The notes under the pieces are model-generated. The model was not told the origin of the DNA. It searched no databases and was given only the letters and a program-made list of their open reading frames with translations. A program made the translations under genes and the position numbers. From Eutreptiella sp. 'Long Island Sound 2002' (lineage: Eukaryota > Euglenozoa > Euglenophyceae > Eutreptiales > Eutreptiaceae), in the NCBI GenBank assembly GCA_964036045.1, contig OZ038389.1, forward strand, positions 39,859,717 to 39,923,716: a DNA stretch of 64,000 nt, given 5' to 3'. Shown piece by piece: positions 21,106 to 32,464 of the stretch. Each line of letters starts with the position of its first letter. The first letter of the stretch is position 1.

Positions 21106-23340
21106 AGCCCCTGCAGCCAAGGGCCCCAGCTAGGGCGGTCGCAGGATGGTGTCGTGGGAAGCGCCACACCATCCCAATCGGGAGTCGGTAAGCACAAAGG
21201 GACTGCCGCGGGCGGAAGGCCCGGTCCGGCACCCGACAGTCGCGGTGGCGGGGTGAGGGCAAGTGAAGGCACGAACCCTTGCACCCGTCCATCCTTCGCG
21301 ACCAAGAATGTGTTTGATGTACTTCAAGACCTATCCGAGAGTATCGGAGGATCACCCGGACCGCAGCTGGATGCTGCAGATGGGCAGCCTGAGCCCATTG
21401 TCCACGACCTGCACCAGTCGCTTGTCGAGCTTCTGGAACGGCCGGAGACCCTGAGCTTGCACGCCGTGCGCCGAGTTGGGCGTGAGCGGCAGTTGCACTT
21501 TAAGGTCCGTGCCTTATGCGGGGAAGTGGAAAAGGTCTTCGACGTGTTGGTTGACACGGGAGCTCAGGTCAGCTTGGTCAAGGCTGGCCTACTTCTGCCA
21601 GAGTGTTTGACCGACAGTCGGAAACCTGTCAGGCTGAAGGTGGCGAACGGCCAGTACATGGTGGGAGGCACGAAAGAAGCGGCCATTGGGCTGCAGTTCG
21701 TGAACCACCGTGAGCTGAGCCGCCCAGACCTCGGCAAGGAAATCCTCCTGCAAGGTCGCTTCTACGAGGCCGAGATGGACTGGGACATGATCGTTGGGTA
21801 CGACTTCATGATGGAGACGGACTCCGGCGTCCTCCCGGCCCAGGCCTCCATGACCCTGTACCAGGACGACCAGGTCTCGTGGCTTTCGTCACCTGAGCAC
21901 CATGTGGAATGCCAATGGATCCACCCGGAACGCAATCAGCTCGAAGTGGCCGCGCTGGACACTGAGCCAACTGGGCCAGCAAACCAGGAGTACGGCGTAA
22001 TGCCGGAAGTGGCGAGCCGAGTGGTTGCGGACCTGGGAGCTTCGGATCTGGCCCTGGATGCGTTCTCTTCAGGAACCTCTGCCCATCTTCGGGTTTGTGA
22101 GAAGTACTGGAGCGCCCGGGACTCCGCGTGGAAGAAGCACTGGGGTCCGCATCAGGGCTTGATGTGGATCCATTGCCCTCGATGGGACATTCCAAGGGCG
22201 GTAGCGAAGATCCGCAAGGACCGCTCCAAGGCAGTGCTGGTCGTTCCTATGGGATGCACCGAGGAGGAAAGTACCCGACATTGGGTGGTCTCATTGACCA
22301 ACATGACCTTAAACAAGGTCGTCCTACCGGCTGGAGAGAGTGTCTATCAGGACGCTAAGGGACAGCCCATGCCACCCCAGAGATGGCCAACGGAATTCCA
22401 CTATGTGGATGGGGGCCTTGATCAGGCCGACACCACGGACTTCTTGTGTGTCAACCGCATCATAGCGGAGCCATGGCGGCAATGCTTCGCGGTTTCCCCC
22501 GTTGACATCGGATAATCGGAAGACCCCCTCACTGAAGAGGAGTTGGATCTGGTTCAGGGACATATGGATCAGCCCTTTCACGACTGGGGAAGCCAGCGTG
22601 AGGGCAAGGGCCAGGACAAAGCCTGGTGGGAAGTGGACTCCATCGTCTCCGGTTCCTATGATGAGAATACCTTCGTGAAGAGGGTGCTGGACCACCTGTC
22701 CAGCCAGGACGAGCCAATCGGCGGTAACCCACCCACCTACGGCGATCTATTCCGAGGCAAGACCAGAGATGGCCCTTTGGGCCACCTGGGAAGACCACCT
22801 GAGCCGAAACCGAGCGGGGTCGCTACCCCTCAAGTAGGCTCAGTGGTCCAGGTGCCCGGAAAAGCCAAGGCGGAGTCTGATGATTGCTCCAAGATCCAGG
22901 CATTGAGGGCCAGGCTGAAGCAGAAGTATGGGGACACCCTCTTCAGCGGAAAGCCTGTATTTCCCCCACCGGTGCGTGGACCGTATGGCGAGGCCAAGAT
23001 ACGACTGAAGCAGGACCCCTGTGTGTATCGGCACCGGGAGCTTGCCCTGAGGGGCGAGAGGAAGGAGGCCATGGGGAAGATCCTCCGTGACTTCATCGAG
23101 AGAGGCTGGCTCGAGCCGTGCCACTCCGAATGGGCCTCTCCGTGCTTCGTCGTCCCCAAGAAGGTGGCCGGTGAGTGGCGGCTCGTGGTCGACTACCGCG
23201 GCCTAAACGCCCAAACGCAGCACGACAGCTATACGCTGCCCCTCATTGAGGACATGCTGCAAAAACAACACCGGCGGAGGATCTTCACGGTGATTGACCT
23301 GAAACATGGTTATCATCAGATGCCTCTCGCCGAGGAGTCC
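21103..23340 (+). CDS. pol: Gypsy-B Pol, part 1: protease and N-terminal RT
   Basis: Same frame as Gag. The aspartic protease shows VDTGAQVSLV near 21550 and VGYDFM near 21795 as the flap-side strand. An in-frame TAA at 22513-22515 interrupts the linker; the frame resumes unchanged (Met 22543). RT follows with the block around PCFVVPKK, LVVDYRGLN and the motif-A Asp in VIDLKHGYHQ. After 23340 the frame enters the gypsy-C LTR and soon stops. The 23340 border coincides with a codon end. Removing gypsy-C and one AGTCC brings in 43234 exactly in phase. Confidence 0.88.
23336..23340. other. Target-site duplication of gypsy-C (left copy)
   Basis: AGTCC at 23336-23340 and 43229-43233 flanks the two 709-bp LTRs. 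Confidence 0.93.
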
Positions 23341-24049
23341 AGAAAGATGTCCTTGAATTATGCCCTAGATATTTTGATGTATTCCTGCAGGTTTTGTAGT
23401 TGAAAACCCAAACCAAAGCAGCAAGTAGAGCAAGAACAGGATGTGGATCGAATCAATGATTGGTTTTGGAATCCAGTGTAACACAGAAGGGCTGCAGATA
23501 GACAAAGCAGGTTTATACACATAGATTCAATCACAAATGGATAATACAAAAGAATTTATATGAAAATTGGTCTGACTCTTGCCTCAGAGGTTGCATTAGG
23601 CACTTCATGTGCACTCTTTTGGGTGAAATGGTGCTGGTTAGGAATGTGGGGCATAGATGTCAGGACCACACAGAAAATGACTTGGCCAAGCAACTGAATT
23701 CAGAAACAGTTACAAAGTAGGACCACAATAAGTGGTAGAAACAATTGAGTATAGGGGTCTTGGGGTGGGAGACCACTAGGCTTAACCTCCAAGGCCTAAA
23801 GCATGGAATGCCTGTTTTTTTTCGGTATATCCTCCATGAAGGAAGGTACCTCCGCTCAGTTGAGTGGTAGGGGTGAACTTCATGGGGGGCTAGGGTCACA
23901 ACCCTAGTTACTTTGAGAATGTGTACTTTAGGCAACAAAAGAGAGATAAAAACACTTAAGTTTGTCTTAGCATCAACAAAAGGGTTTTGAGGGGGGCTTG
24001 GCCTGGATCAAGCCCTCCAAGAAAGACATGGCAGTGACTTTTTCTTACT
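23341..24049 (-). repeat. 3' LTR of gypsy-C
   Basis: 709 bp matching 42520-43228. On the minus strand it begins AGTAAGAAAAAG and ends CATCTTTCT, giving AG...CT ends like gypsy-A. A tRNA-like A-box motif (CTCAGTTGAGTGGTAG) lies on the plus strand near 23855. Confidence 0.95.
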
Positions 24050-24060
24050 CCCCCCTGGAG
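24050..24060 (-). promoter_or_regulatory. Polypurine tract of gypsy-C
   Basis: Reads CTCCAGGGGGG on the minus strand, immediately before the 3' LTR, like the purine run at 12172-12181 in gypsy-A. Confidence 0.8.
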
Positions 24061-26140
24061 TGCTAGTTAGCTAAGCTAGTAGGACCAAGGAAAAAGGCTC
24101 AAATATTCCCAAAATTACCTCAGAAAATGCATTAAACTTACCAAAAACATCCTCATCACTTCATAGAAGCCTATCACACTGTAGGTACCCTTGAAAAGCA
24201 GTGTAATGTACCGTGAATGATGTCCCTTCGATGGGGCATTCCTCAAAAGTCGCCGGCGTGCGACGAAAACTTTTGGAAAACGTTTGGGGGTAGTGGGGTT
24301 TGAACCCAGGACTCCCTCCCTAGAGCACACATGCTTGCCCACTAGGGTACAGTCGAACGCTCTAATGCGGACGGCTATCGCTGCATAAACAGCGTTTTAG
24401 TATACGTCCTGACCAAGGGCCAGGGCAAAGCAATACTCCCAATGGAGGACACAAACCTCCAGGAGCTGGAAAAAATAGAAAATGTAACCGACAGGAAGTG
24501 ATTCCTGCGGTTTAGCGGAAGGGGCTGCGATTTAGCAAGTGAAATCGCTAAAAATCGACGAAACCACGCGGGAAATCGTCATTTTTACACATAACTCAAA
24601 GTCGCAGACAAGCGCAAATGAAGCGGACTCCAAGAAAAGGGTTGCGCAAGCGTAAACGGCTTTTGAAGAAGAAGGTATGAGCCGTAATTTTTAAAGTTCT
24701 AAAGGAAATTTTGCAACGTTGCATCAAAATTTTTATAAACTTTAGAGGAAAGTCTTCAAATTCAACCCACACGACAGAGCAGGTCAACAACCCACCTCTC
24801 AGGTATGTCAGTGTCATCTCACACGCATGCATTGCGTTCGTGTTGGTTGTCTCGTCAAAACGTTAGGGTTGTCAACGCTGTGTTCGTTGGGGGGTCGGGT
24901 GTTCTCTCGCGTGCTCTGCACAGGTCAAAACAGGAATGAAAGGTGTGCGATGCGAATGGAGCGCGCAGCGCGCACGTAGGGTTGCTTAAAACGCTTAGGC
25001 TTGTTTTGTGTTCGCTTCAATCGGCATTCACACGATGCATGGTGAGTAAGGTAGGTTAGCCCAGGAGGAGCTCACCTCCTGGTTGAGTCAGTCTGGAAAT
25101 GGGTTTCGCCTCCCTTCCCTGCGTGCACATGATGCATTAAAGGGTAGGCCACGCGAATTGCGCACGGTAAACCTTGTTTAGGTTACCCAGAGGCTCCTCG
25201 GTACGTTCTTTAAGAGAACCTGAGGAGTCTCTGTAAGCTTGCTTGCTTGACAGGGGAGCTGATCCGTCAGCATGTTTGCGGACAGTGTATTATAGGTCAA
25301 ACTGAGAAGCGTATAATACGTGGAGTGTGGCTTGGTTCCTCCGCCGCAAACACCCCTTCATTTGTCTCTGTTGTACAGGTGGGAGAGGTTAAGGGTGATT
25401 GGTGCACGCAGCAGCTGCCTTCGGCGGCTATCCATTTTTCTGCCTCAGCAAAACAGGGGCGCTGATCACAAATCAAATGACTGTGCCTCAGCCAGGACTG
25501 GCGAGGGCAGTTCGACTTCAACAACATCTGCGCTGTGCACGCAACGAGAGCACCCCTTCCCTCCAAGCCCTAGCAGGGGAAACGCGTTGTGGCGTCCCCT
25601 GTTAGGCCACAGCTGCTTAGAAGCGCTGTGTTCTCTTGTCCTCTTCACAGGAGGGCCACTAGGGCCTGAGTGATCTTCGACAGCAGCACCCAGTAGCGTG
25701 TGTAGGGGTTAGGGTCAGCAGGCCTGGCAGGAGTTGAGTGCAAGTCATGAGTGCTCACCCTGCCTTCGAGGGCCGGTGCTGGCGTTAGTGAGTGTAGTGT
25801 AGTGGTGTCTCCTGTCCCGCGTGCTTTTCCTCGTGGGCAGGGGAGTGCGTTAGCTTTTGGCCTGTAGCAAAAATGGGCGTTTTGTATGCCCTTAGCACAC
25901 TTGGCCACCCCTCCCCTGTAGTAGGTAGGGCTTTTGCCGTCTTACCCCAAGGATAGGCGCCAGCACAGAAATTGGGCGCCATAGGAGTGGTAATAGTACC
26001 TGATTAGGACCTTCGGTCCGACGTCAGCGAAGCCACGTCTCCGGGAGCCACGCTGGGGAGAGAAGTGAGACACACACAGACATACGTAGCACACTTAGGG
26101 GTACACATAGGTTTTTAAAGGCAAAATTGTTAGTTTATTC
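24061..26140 (-). other. Gypsy-C 3' region, LTR-proximal part
   Basis: The part at about 25,140-26,000 is a diverged homologue of the gypsy-A 3' region (10,080-10,930, inverted). No gene is visible. It marks genuine gypsy-C sequence, so the unusual material lies between about 26.1 kb and 36.5 kb. Confidence 0.6.
24286..24350 (-). other. tRNA-like relic
   Basis: On the minus strand an A-box-like CCTAGTGGGCAAGC is followed by GGGTTCAAACCCC, a good B box with a paired T stem. The acceptor stem does not form, so I read it as a tRNA-derived relic. Confidence 0.35.
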
Positions 26141-26149
26141 CGAAAACTA

Positions 26150-28950
26150 AGAAAATGGCGGAGTGACTTGTTTTGGGGCTTGAATATCATGCCAAACATG
26201 GTGCAAAAGCTATTTTGGTGCGTTGGGCACCTGCAAAATAGTGTGCGGGGGCCTTGAAAGGAGCCCCCAAGCCTAAAACATACAGATTTTTTTGCAAAAT
26301 ATTGGCAATTTTAGGTCATTTTTTGACACATAATGTCCTTTTTCAGGTCGAAGAGGCCCTGAAAAAGCTATTTGCTGGCTCCAATAATTTTGAATACATG
26401 TTTTTTTGCGTCAGGCATCTGCAAAATAGGGTGGGGAGGGCTTGTACTGGCCATCAGAGCCCAAAAGAAAATGTTCTCTTGCCCAAAAATTGGCGTTTTT
26501 AGGCCATTTTTGGGCAAAAAATGGGCATTTTTAGGGGGAGCGGCCCTGAATCACCCATTTTCTAGGTTTCTAACCCTGCAACACATGTTTTTTTTTGTCG
26601 GGCACCTGCAAAATAGGGTGGGGGGGTGTTGAATTGACCACCCGAGCCCCAAAAACACTGTTTTTGGCCCAAAAATGGCATTTTTAGGCCATTTTTGGGC
26701 AAAAAATGACCATTTTTTGGGCAAAAAATGGCCATTTTCCAAAGGGGGGGGGGCGCTGCATCACCCATTTTCCGGCTCCGTAATCCTGCAACACATGTTT
26801 TTTTGAGTCGAGCACGTGCAAAACAGGGTGGGGGGGCGTCAAACTGACCACCCGAGCCCAAAAAACACTGTTTTTGGCCCAAAATTGGCATTTTTAGGCC
26901 TTTTTTTTGGCAAAAATGGCCATTTTTTTTGGGGGGGGGGCGCCCTGAATCACCCATTTTCCGGCTCCCTAACCCTAAAACACACGTTTTTTTGAGTCGA
27001 GCACCTGCGAAATAGGGTGGGGGGGCGTCAACCTGACCACCCGAGGCCAAAAAACACTGTTTTTGGCCCAAAATTGGAATTTTTAAGCCATTTTTGGGCC
27101 AAAATGGCCTTTTTTTGGGGGGGGGGGGGGGGGGGCTGATTCACCCATTTTCCGGGTCCCTAATCCTGCAACACATGTTTTTTTGAGTCGAGCACCTGTG
27201 AAATAGGGTGCGGGGGCGTCAAACTGACCACCCGAGGCCAAAAAACACTGTTTTTGGCCCAAAAATGGCATTTTTAAGCCATTTTTGGGCAAAAAATGGC
27301 CATTTTTTAGGGGGGGGGAGCGGCCCTGAATCACCTATTTTCTGGGTCCCTAACCCTGCAACACATGTTTTTTTGACTCGGGCACCTGCGAAATAGGGTG
27401 GGAGGGAGTTGAACTGACCACCCGAGCCCAAAAAACACTGTTTTTGGCACAAAAATGGCATTTTTAGGCCATTTTTGGACAAAAAATGGCCATTTTTTAG
27501 GGGGGGGGGGCTGAGTCACCTATTTTCTGGGTCCCTAACCCTGCAACACATGTTTTTTTGAGTCGAGCACCTGCGAAATAGGGAGGGGGGGCCTTGAAAT
27601 GGCCACCCAGTGCCCAAAAAACACTGTTTTTCGGCCCAAAATTGGCATTTTTAGGCTTTTCTTGGGCAAAAAATGGCCTTTTTTGGGGGGGGGGGGGGGG
27701 GGGCTGAATCACCCATTTTCCGGCTCCCATACCCTGCAACACATGTTTTTTTGAGTCGGGCATCTGCAAAATAGGGTGGGGGGCCTTGAAATGGACACCC
27801 AAGCCCAAAAAGTATTGTTTTTGGTCCAAAATTGGCATTTTTAGGCCTTTTTTTGGGCAAAAAATGGCCATTTGGGGGGGGGGGGGGGCTGAACCCATTT
27901 TCCGGCTCCCGTACCCGGCAACATATGTTTTTTTGAGTCGAGAACCTGCGAAATAGGGTGCGGGGGCCTTGAACTGACCACCCGAGCCCAAAAAACACTG
28001 TTTTTGTCCCAAAATTGGCATTTTTAGGCCTTTTTTTGGGCAAAAATTGGCCATTTTTTGGGGGGGGCGGCCCTGATTCACCCATTTTCCGGCTCCCATA
28101 TGCTGCAACACATGTTTTTTTTTTGAGTCGGGCACCTGCAAAATAGGGTGGGGGGGCCTTGAAATGGCCACCCAAGCCCAAAAAACACTGTTTTTGGCCC
28201 AAAATTGGCATTTTTAGGCCTTTTTTGGGCAAAAAATGGCCATTTTTTTTGGGGGGGGGGGGGGCTGAATCACCCATTTTCCGGCTCCCATACCCTACAA
28301 CACATGTTTTTTTGAGTCGGGCACCTGCGAAATAGCGTGGGGGGGCCTTGAACTGGCCACCCAAGCCCAAAAAACACTGTTTTTGGGCCAAAATTGGCCT
28401 TTTTGGGGCAAAAAAAATGGCCATTTGGGGGGGCGGCCTTGTTTCGGGCCGAAAAATGGCATTTTTCTCCGTTTTCGGGCGAAAAATTATGTTTTTTGGT
28501 GCTGGTGGCCTCAATGGCATGCAACACATGTGCTTTTGAGTCCAGCACCCTCAAAATAGGGTAGGGAGGGCAGGAATTGACCACCCGGACCTAGATAACA
28601 CTGATTTGGGCCCAAAATTGGTATTTTTTGGCCATTTTTTGGGCGAAAAATGGTGTTTTTTGGTGCTGGTGGCCCTGAAACAGTTGTGAAATGGCTTCAA
28701 TGGCATGCAACACATCTTCCTTTGAGTCCAGCACCCTCAAAATAGGATACCGGGGGCACCAACTGACCACCCAGACCCAGAACACACTGATTTGGGCTCG
28801 AAATTGGTATTTTTTGGCCAAAAAACTCAATTGTTGACAAAAATTGGCCATTTTTGGCCGATTTTTGATGAAAAATGGCAGATTTTGGTGCATACGGATG
28901 GTGTAAATTGTGTTTTCTTGATGTGTGTGTCCACACAACTTGCTTTTTCA
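26150..28950. repeat. ~190-bp satellite with poly-G tracts
   Basis: About 14 diverged units spaced roughly 180-220 bp. Each carries a version of CTGCAACACATG, GTCGGGCACCTGCAAAATAGGG, CACTGTTTTTGGCCCAAAA and ATGGCATTTTTAGGCC. Most end in an unbroken G run of about 8 to 19 bases on the plus strand. Units weaken towards both ends. A unit with the same features recurs near 34,800-34,930. Long minus-strand open frames across the array come from the repeat and are not genes. Confidence 0.85.
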
Positions 28951-29122
28951 CATCCCGCACCCTCAAGCTGCTCGCCTCAGGCCAAAAACTCAATTTTTGG
29001 CTAAAAAACTCAATGAATCTTGGCCTATTTTTGATAAGAATCCCCCCCCCTTGCAAAGTCCCACAAGGGTCCCTCCCTCCGTCAAGGAGCACAGCATTCC
29101 TGCACCCAAGCCCAATACTCAC
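28951..29122. other. Spacer after the 190-bp satellite
   Basis: Degenerate satellite gives way to single-copy sequence with a C tract near 29042. The only feature is the GTGAGT donor (minus strand, 29117-29122) of the exon-like segment that follows. Confidence 0.3.
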
Positions 29123-29186
29123 ACTGCATTGGACTGTATGCACTGGCCAGCAGAGGTTTGCTCGACGGCTTGCCAGAAAAGATGAT
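29123..29186 (-). other. Exon-like segment with canonical splice borders
   Basis: On the minus strand this 64-bp segment is preceded by TTCTGGTGTTTCAG and followed by GTGAGTATT, a textbook acceptor and donor. All three frames are open across it and I cannot identify the protein. It supports a host-derived, intron-containing gene fragment on the minus strand in this block. Confidence 0.4.
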
Positions 29187-29349
29187 CTGAAACACCAGAA
29201 TTAAATTAAAGACCATGGTCTCCATGCTCCCCAATAGGAGTGGAACTTGTTTTCAGATCCAGGAGGCCTCCATGGAGTAGGCCAGAACGGATGCCCCATA
29301 GAGAACGTTCCCAGGTATGGCCAACAAAACTAAGTAAATACAGAGGTCC

Positions 29350-29935
29350 TGCCAAAAGACAGTGCAGTGTTCACAGTGCATGCGTACGGTGTGCACAGTG
29401 TGCATGTTCACAGTTCGTGTGTGCAGCGTGCACAATGCGTGCATGCAGTGTGCACAGTGCGTGCGTGCAGCGTGCACAATGCGTGCGTGCAGTGTGCACA
29501 GTGCGTGCGTGCAGCGTGCAGAATGCGTGCGTGCAGCGTGCACAATGCGTGCGTGCAGCGTGCACAGTGCGTGCGTGCAACGTGCACAATGCGTGCTTGC
29601 AGCGTGCACAATGCGTGCGTGCAGTGTGCACAGTGCGTGCGTGCAGCGTGCACAATGCGTGCGTGCAGTTTGCACAATGTGTGCGTGCAGTTTGCACAAT
29701 GCGTGCGTGCAGCTTGCACAATGCGTGCGTGCAGTTTGCACAATGCGCGCGTGCAGTGTGCACAGTAGGCGCGTGCAGTTTGCACAATGCGTGCGTGCAG
29801 TTTGCACAATGCGTGCGTGCGTGCAGTTTGCACAATGCGTGCGTGCAGTGCGCACAGTGCGTGCGTGCAGTGTGCACAATGCGTGCGTGCAGCGTGCACA
29901 ATGGGTGCGTGCAGTGTGCACAGTGCGTGCCGAGT
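29350..29935. repeat. 22-bp minisatellite array 1
   Basis: About 25 copies of a unit close to GTGCGTGCAGCGTGCACAATGC. The main variation is GC/GT/TT after the CA-G and AAT/AGT near the end. Since 22 is not a multiple of three and the unit has no stop in any frame, all six frames stay open and give false proteins of 185-240 residues rich in Cys, His, Arg and Ala. Confidence 0.93.
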
Positions 29936-30431
29936 GGGAGCCCCAAGAATGGCTAATTTCTGCACACAGTGGACACGGCGCCTGTTAGGCCCCCTTCCTT
30001 TATCGCTGAGCCTGCATCAAAGCCAGAGAGGGGCATCGTCTCCATTCCAAGCTGGTGGTCCTCTCACGCACTGTGCCGGGTGTGGTACAGCGCAGCTGCA
30101 GCGTGCATCAAACCTTCAAACAGATTATCGGACGGCCAGCATCCCCCCCCTCCCCCCCCTGAACCTTCTTCATACTCCATCCCTGGTCAGCAGGTGTGTG
30201 CTTGAAAAGGAGGAGGAGGAATTGGAGATTTGCTTGTGCCAGTGCAGTTGCAGAATTCGTGGCGCCGAAACACAGTTTTCGGCTTTCTTTTTGGCCACAA
30301 GGGGAAATGACCCAAACACTTTTGCCCAAAACCAATTCGTGGCTCAGACATAAGAGAGGAGGCTAGAAGAGGGGGTCGGGGTGGAGGGGGTTAACAAACC
30401 GCCATTCCAGCACCAGACTATCACGCGTCAG
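29936..30431. other. Spacer between minisatellite array 1 and the terminal exon-like segment
   Basis: Single-copy sequence with a C-rich run near 30147. On the minus strand CCACTGTGTGCAG near 29967 could be a splice acceptor. I see no recognisable protein. Confidence 0.3.
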
Positions 30432-30538
30432 TCATATGGTAGATGGGCCTGCCCCTTTTTCTGCCTGCTCATACCCATAGGCTTTCGGTTGAAATCCATT
30501 TATACTGCCATATGATGGCCCAGATTGCCATTCATCGC
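30432..30538 (-). other. Exon-like segment, probable terminal coding exon
   Basis: On the minus strand a strong acceptor (CCCTTCTCTCCTTCTCAG) ends at 30539. The segment after it is open for 34 residues in one frame (starting DEWQSGPSYG) and ends at a TGA at 30432. The protein is not recognised. The intron upstream would contain minisatellite array 2. Confidence 0.4.
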
Positions 30539-30570
30539 CTGAGAAGGAGAGAAGGGCTGCATGCAAAAGC

Positions 30571-30912
30571 GCACAGCGTGCACAATGCGTGCGTGCAGCG
30601 TGCCAATGCGTGCGTGCAGTTTGCACAATGCGTGCGTGCAGCGTGCACAATGCGTGCGTGCAGCGTGCACAATGTGTGCGTGCAGTTTGCACAATGCGTG
30701 CGTGCAGTGTGCACAGTGCGTGCGTGCAGCGTGCACAATGCATGCGTGCAGTTTGCACAATGCGTGCGTGCAGCGTGCACAGTGCGTGCGTGCAGTGTGC
30801 ACAATGCGTGCGTGCATCGTGCAGCGTGCACACTGCGTGCGTGCAGTGTGCACAATGCGTGCGTGCAGCGTGCAGCGTGCACAGTGCGTGCGTGCAGTGT
30901 GCACAGTGCGTG
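30571..30912. repeat. 22-bp minisatellite array 2
   Basis: About 15 copies of the same 22-bp unit as 29350-29935, in the same orientation, with a few internal truncations (for example near 30600 and 30820). Confidence 0.92.
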
Positions 30913-32097
30913 GTGTCGAGTGGCTGCAGGCCATGCTGGAATTTCCCGTAAAGTGAAATTGCTGGTGTGCACAAGGCTTCTCAGCGCGAGAAAACTACTG
31001 ATGAGAATGACACGGTTCATTGGACAGTTCTGTAGGTAGCAAAAAAACTAAAGCTCCATAACAAACCACAAACTCGGATCTCCCATGAAGGGGCTACCTG
31101 TGCATGGGGAAGTCTGTGCAAACAATGAACATCACAAGGCAAGCATCCCTGCACATTGCTCCAATGATCACTTCATTTCCTTCGCCTTCTGAAGAAACCC
31201 ATCAATTACTTTTGAACATGTGCCATTTATTCCAAAACGCTCAACGATGAAGACGATCCCAGAGTATGCAGAGAGGCGTTTGTCCAACAGCCTCCAACTG
31301 CACTTTTGACGGAAAGGCCATAAGCAAAACCCCTCCTGCCCCACCCATGCCCCAACACCCCAGAACAACGGTTAAAAGCCCACATGAACCCTCAGCAAGC
31401 CCCACCAGCCCCAAGCAATCCTCAACACCCCTCAATACCCCTGACTGGTCACGGTCCAATACCCCCCTTTCTTGGACCGCTCCTGCCAAAATAGTCCAAC
31501 TCTTGGCCAAACGAACACACGCACGACAACACAATAAATAGAGAGGCCAAAAATACCTCGGATGAACAGGTGCACCCCTCCACCACAGCTCCACCTTGAG
31601 GGGAATAAAAAGCGTTTGCAGGCGCATCCATTATCAAGTAAGGACAGGATTGTTCCACAGGCTTGCCCATCCTTGAGAGGTTGATGAAGGAGGGTGCGGT
31701 TAGCATGTGCTGGATGTGGACTATGACCAAATGCTTCACAACTATTCATCTACGAAAATGCAAAATGTGTTCATTGTCCAATCCTTGCAGCCAGGCCGCC
31801 CTCGAGCGGCTAGCTAATGCCCATATTGACACTGTGCCGCCAACGCACTACAGCTCTTGCCCTGAAACCCAGCCACAGTGTGTGGTTGTGTGGGTGAAAC
31901 CCATCAATTTTGGAAACCACAATCAGACTTTCCACATTGCAGCAATGTTCGGGTACGCTCCACCGCGTCCTTTCCGCTCTCTGTCACGGCACTCTTTTGT
32001 TTTCCACAACTCTCATTGTGCTCATGGTGCTTGGGCACGACTCATTTGCACATGAACATGGGACCAAAGACCAATCTGCCGCTCCCTCCTGCCCTTT
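30913..32097. other. Single-copy spacer with possible coding remnants
   Basis: Two minus-strand stretches look protein-like. One ends at 31168 (last residues FLQKAKEMK). The other, near 31990-31930, contains GGAYPNIAAM before a stop and recalls the GGVLPNI segment near the H2A C-terminus. Both are too weak to call as genes. Confidence 0.25.
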
Positions 32098-32308
32098 CAC
32101 TGTGCACAGTGCGTGCATGCAGTAGGCACAGTGTGTGCGTGCGTGCAGCGTGCACAATGCGTGCAGCGTGCACAATGCGTGCCTGCAATGTGCACAATGC
32201 GTGCGCGCAGCGTGCACAATGCGTGCGTGCAGTGTGCACACTGCGTGCGTGCAGTGTGCACACTGCGTGCGTGCAGTGTGCACAGTTGGTGCGTGCGTGC
32301 AACATGGG
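32098..32308. repeat. 22-bp minisatellite array 3
   Basis: About 10 copies of the 22-bp unit, lying 27 bp beyond the donor site of the H2A exon, so inside its predicted intron on the minus strand. Confidence 0.9.
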
Positions 32309-32334
32309 ATGTGCACGGGGCAAACGGTGCATAC

Positions 32335-32464
32335 CATCAAGAGCCGAGGCGTGATATGTTGCTTCTTCTTGTTTTCTCTTGATGCGTTGCCCGCAAGCTC
32401 CAACATCTCGGCGCTCAAGAACTCCAACACACCAGCCACATACACAGGTGCTCCCTTGCCAACA
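32335..32464 (-). pseudogene. Histone H2A-fold exon (fragment)
   Basis: This 130-bp minus-strand exon encodes 43 residues of the H2A histone fold: [15 protein letters not shown], then [16 protein letters not shown], then ITPRLLM. These match the family's VGAGAPVY, AEVLELAGNAARDNKK and IPRH segments (loop 1, helix 2, loop 2). GAPVY is canonical-type rather than H2A.Z-type, and one residue is extra before ITPR. The exon is preceded by TACTCTTCCAG; its first base would complete an Arg codon, as expected before VG. It is followed by GTATGC. No N-terminal exon is found upstream, where a tandem repeat begins 224 bp away, and no clear NDEEL exon downstream. It is therefore probably a captured or broken fragment, although a gene with distant exons cannot be excluded. 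Confidence 0.8.

Noticed and set aside
19987-21120. 377-residue minus-strand frame, and other long frames opposite gypsy-B gag
   Set aside because: Antisense shadows of a GC-rich coding region with strong codon bias; the plus strand shows capsid and zinc finger.
26562-28584. Minus-strand frames of up to 292 residues with GLGGQFKAPPPYFAGARLKK-like repeats
   Set aside because: Translation of the ~190-bp satellite with poly-G tracts; frames shift from unit to unit.
29350-29935. CRISPR-like array
   Set aside because: Unit is 22 bp with no unique spacers, in a eukaryotic transposon context; a minisatellite.
31168-31368. Macro domain end of a macroH2A near the H2A exon
   Set aside because: A hydrophobic strand plus FLQKAKEMK is only vaguely similar and lies in unclear splicing context; not enough to claim.
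31930-31990. C-terminal H2A exon (GGAYPNIAAM then stop)
   Set aside because: Resembles GGVLPNI but the NDEEL part is missing and the acceptor is weak; left as a possibility only.
29240-32382. Many long overlapping frames in all six frames rich in Cys, His, Ala and Arg
   Set aside because: They arise from the stop-free 22-bp minisatellite, which translates to a 22-residue repeat in every frame; no start context or domain.
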